A model generated the notes under the pieces. That model did no database searches, was not told where the DNA came from, and worked only from the letters and a program-made list of their open reading frames with translations. A DNA stretch of 6,266 nt from an uncultured Acidimicrobiia bacterium (GTDB lineage Bacteria > Actinomycetota > Acidimicrobiia > IMCC26256 > CALEDW01): positions 1 to 6,266 of the forward strand of contig CALEDW010000192.1 in assembly GCA_937949585.1 (NCBI GenBank). Reading direction: 5' to 3'. Within the stretch, counting starts at the first letter, position 1. The number at the start of each line of letters is the position of its first letter. The position numbers and the translations under genes are program-made. Of this stretch, positions 5,954 through 6,266 are shown piece after piece.

Positions 5954-6266
5954 GCCGTCGCGCCTTCACGCACCCAGGCGTACCCGGCCCGGATCGCCGT
6001 TGCGTTCACCGGCACCTGCGCGGCCCGGTACGGGGGCAGCGCCTCGGTCATCGCCCCGACGAGCGCCTCGACACCGATCAGGCGGCTGCAGGCGGCGAAC
6101 GCCGATGCGAGCACGAGGGCCGCGGCCTGCTCGGAGCCCGCCTCGGCGGCCAGTCGGGCCGCCGGCACCGCGGTGCCCGTGACGCCCGGGGGCAGCGCCG
6201 CGGCGAAGGACGCTTCGTCGAACAGCACGGTCGCCCCGCGCCGCAGGCGCGCCGCCACCGGCGCCC
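5950..6266 (-). CDS. 2-oxoacid:ferredoxin oxidoreductase, gamma subunit, C-terminal part (5' end beyond window)
   Basis: An open frame enters from the right edge and ends at a TGA at 5950-5952, giving about 104 visible residues. This is roughly the second half of a typical gamma subunit of about 180-190 residues. The visible part fits that domain: a strand GATVLFDEASF, a short variable segment, TAVPAARLAAEAGSEQAAALVLASAFAAC (the helix after the conserved Pro-Ala turn, which in relatives packs at the subunit interface), and a C-terminal tail NATAIRAGYAWV. A GTG at 6258 is in frame, but it would delete the first half of the domain, and the codons before it are open, so it is unlikely to be the start. 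The call rests on domain pattern plus the order gamma-delta-alpha-beta. The gamma domain is the one involved in CoA binding in related enzymes. The N-terminal glycine-rich segment is outside the window. Confidence 0.82.
   Translation of the reverse strand, partial: APVAARLRRGATVLFDEASFAAALPPGVTGTAVPAARLAAEAGSEQAAALVLASAFAACSRLIGVEALVGAMTEALPPYRAAQVPVNATAIRAGYAWVREGATA

Overview
This is a very GC-rich (roughly 70% or more) chromosomal segment with dense, overlapping genes, frequent GTG starts and strong G/C bias at third codon positions. It suggests a high-GC actinobacterium, possibly of the Acidimicrobiia type, but the lineage is an inference and no marker gene is present. There are eight protein-coding genes, two of them cut by the window edges. 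I see no RNA genes, mobile elements or CRISPR, and no intergenic stretch over 60 bases.

Left part (1-2637): a partial 2-hydroxyacid dehydrogenase-like gene points left (minus strand). A compact 56-bp divergent region carries two tandem 16-bp palindromes (278-293 and 295-310), which form a 39-bp higher-order palindrome (275-313). To the right runs a plus-strand pair: an enoyl-CoA hydratase/isomerase (314-1123), apparently read from a leaderless promoter buried in the palindromes, and a non-canonical thiolase-like protein with a C-terminal OB-fold (1120-2637).

Right part (2597-6266): a minus-strand operon reads from the right edge leftwards. It holds the gamma (partial), delta (2x[4Fe-4S] ferredoxin), alpha and beta subunits of a four-subunit 2-oxoacid:ferredoxin oxidoreductase of the VOR/POR/KOR type, followed by an acyl-CoA dehydrogenase. 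The two transcription units converge, and their last genes overlap tail to tail by 41 bp.

Taken together, the window encodes a plausible short catabolic route. A 2-oxoacid is oxidatively decarboxylated to an acyl-CoA with reduction of ferredoxin; the acyl-CoA dehydrogenase makes an enoyl-CoA; the hydratase adds water; the thiolase-like protein may act on a later CoA intermediate. The divergent dehydrogenase could supply the 2-oxoacid from a 2-hydroxyacid. The substrate cannot be read from the sequence; branched-chain 2-oxoacids are one candidate, because the alpha and beta subunits look most VorB/VorA-like. Every stop/start junction inside the two operons contains the tetramer GTGA, which points to tight translational coupling.
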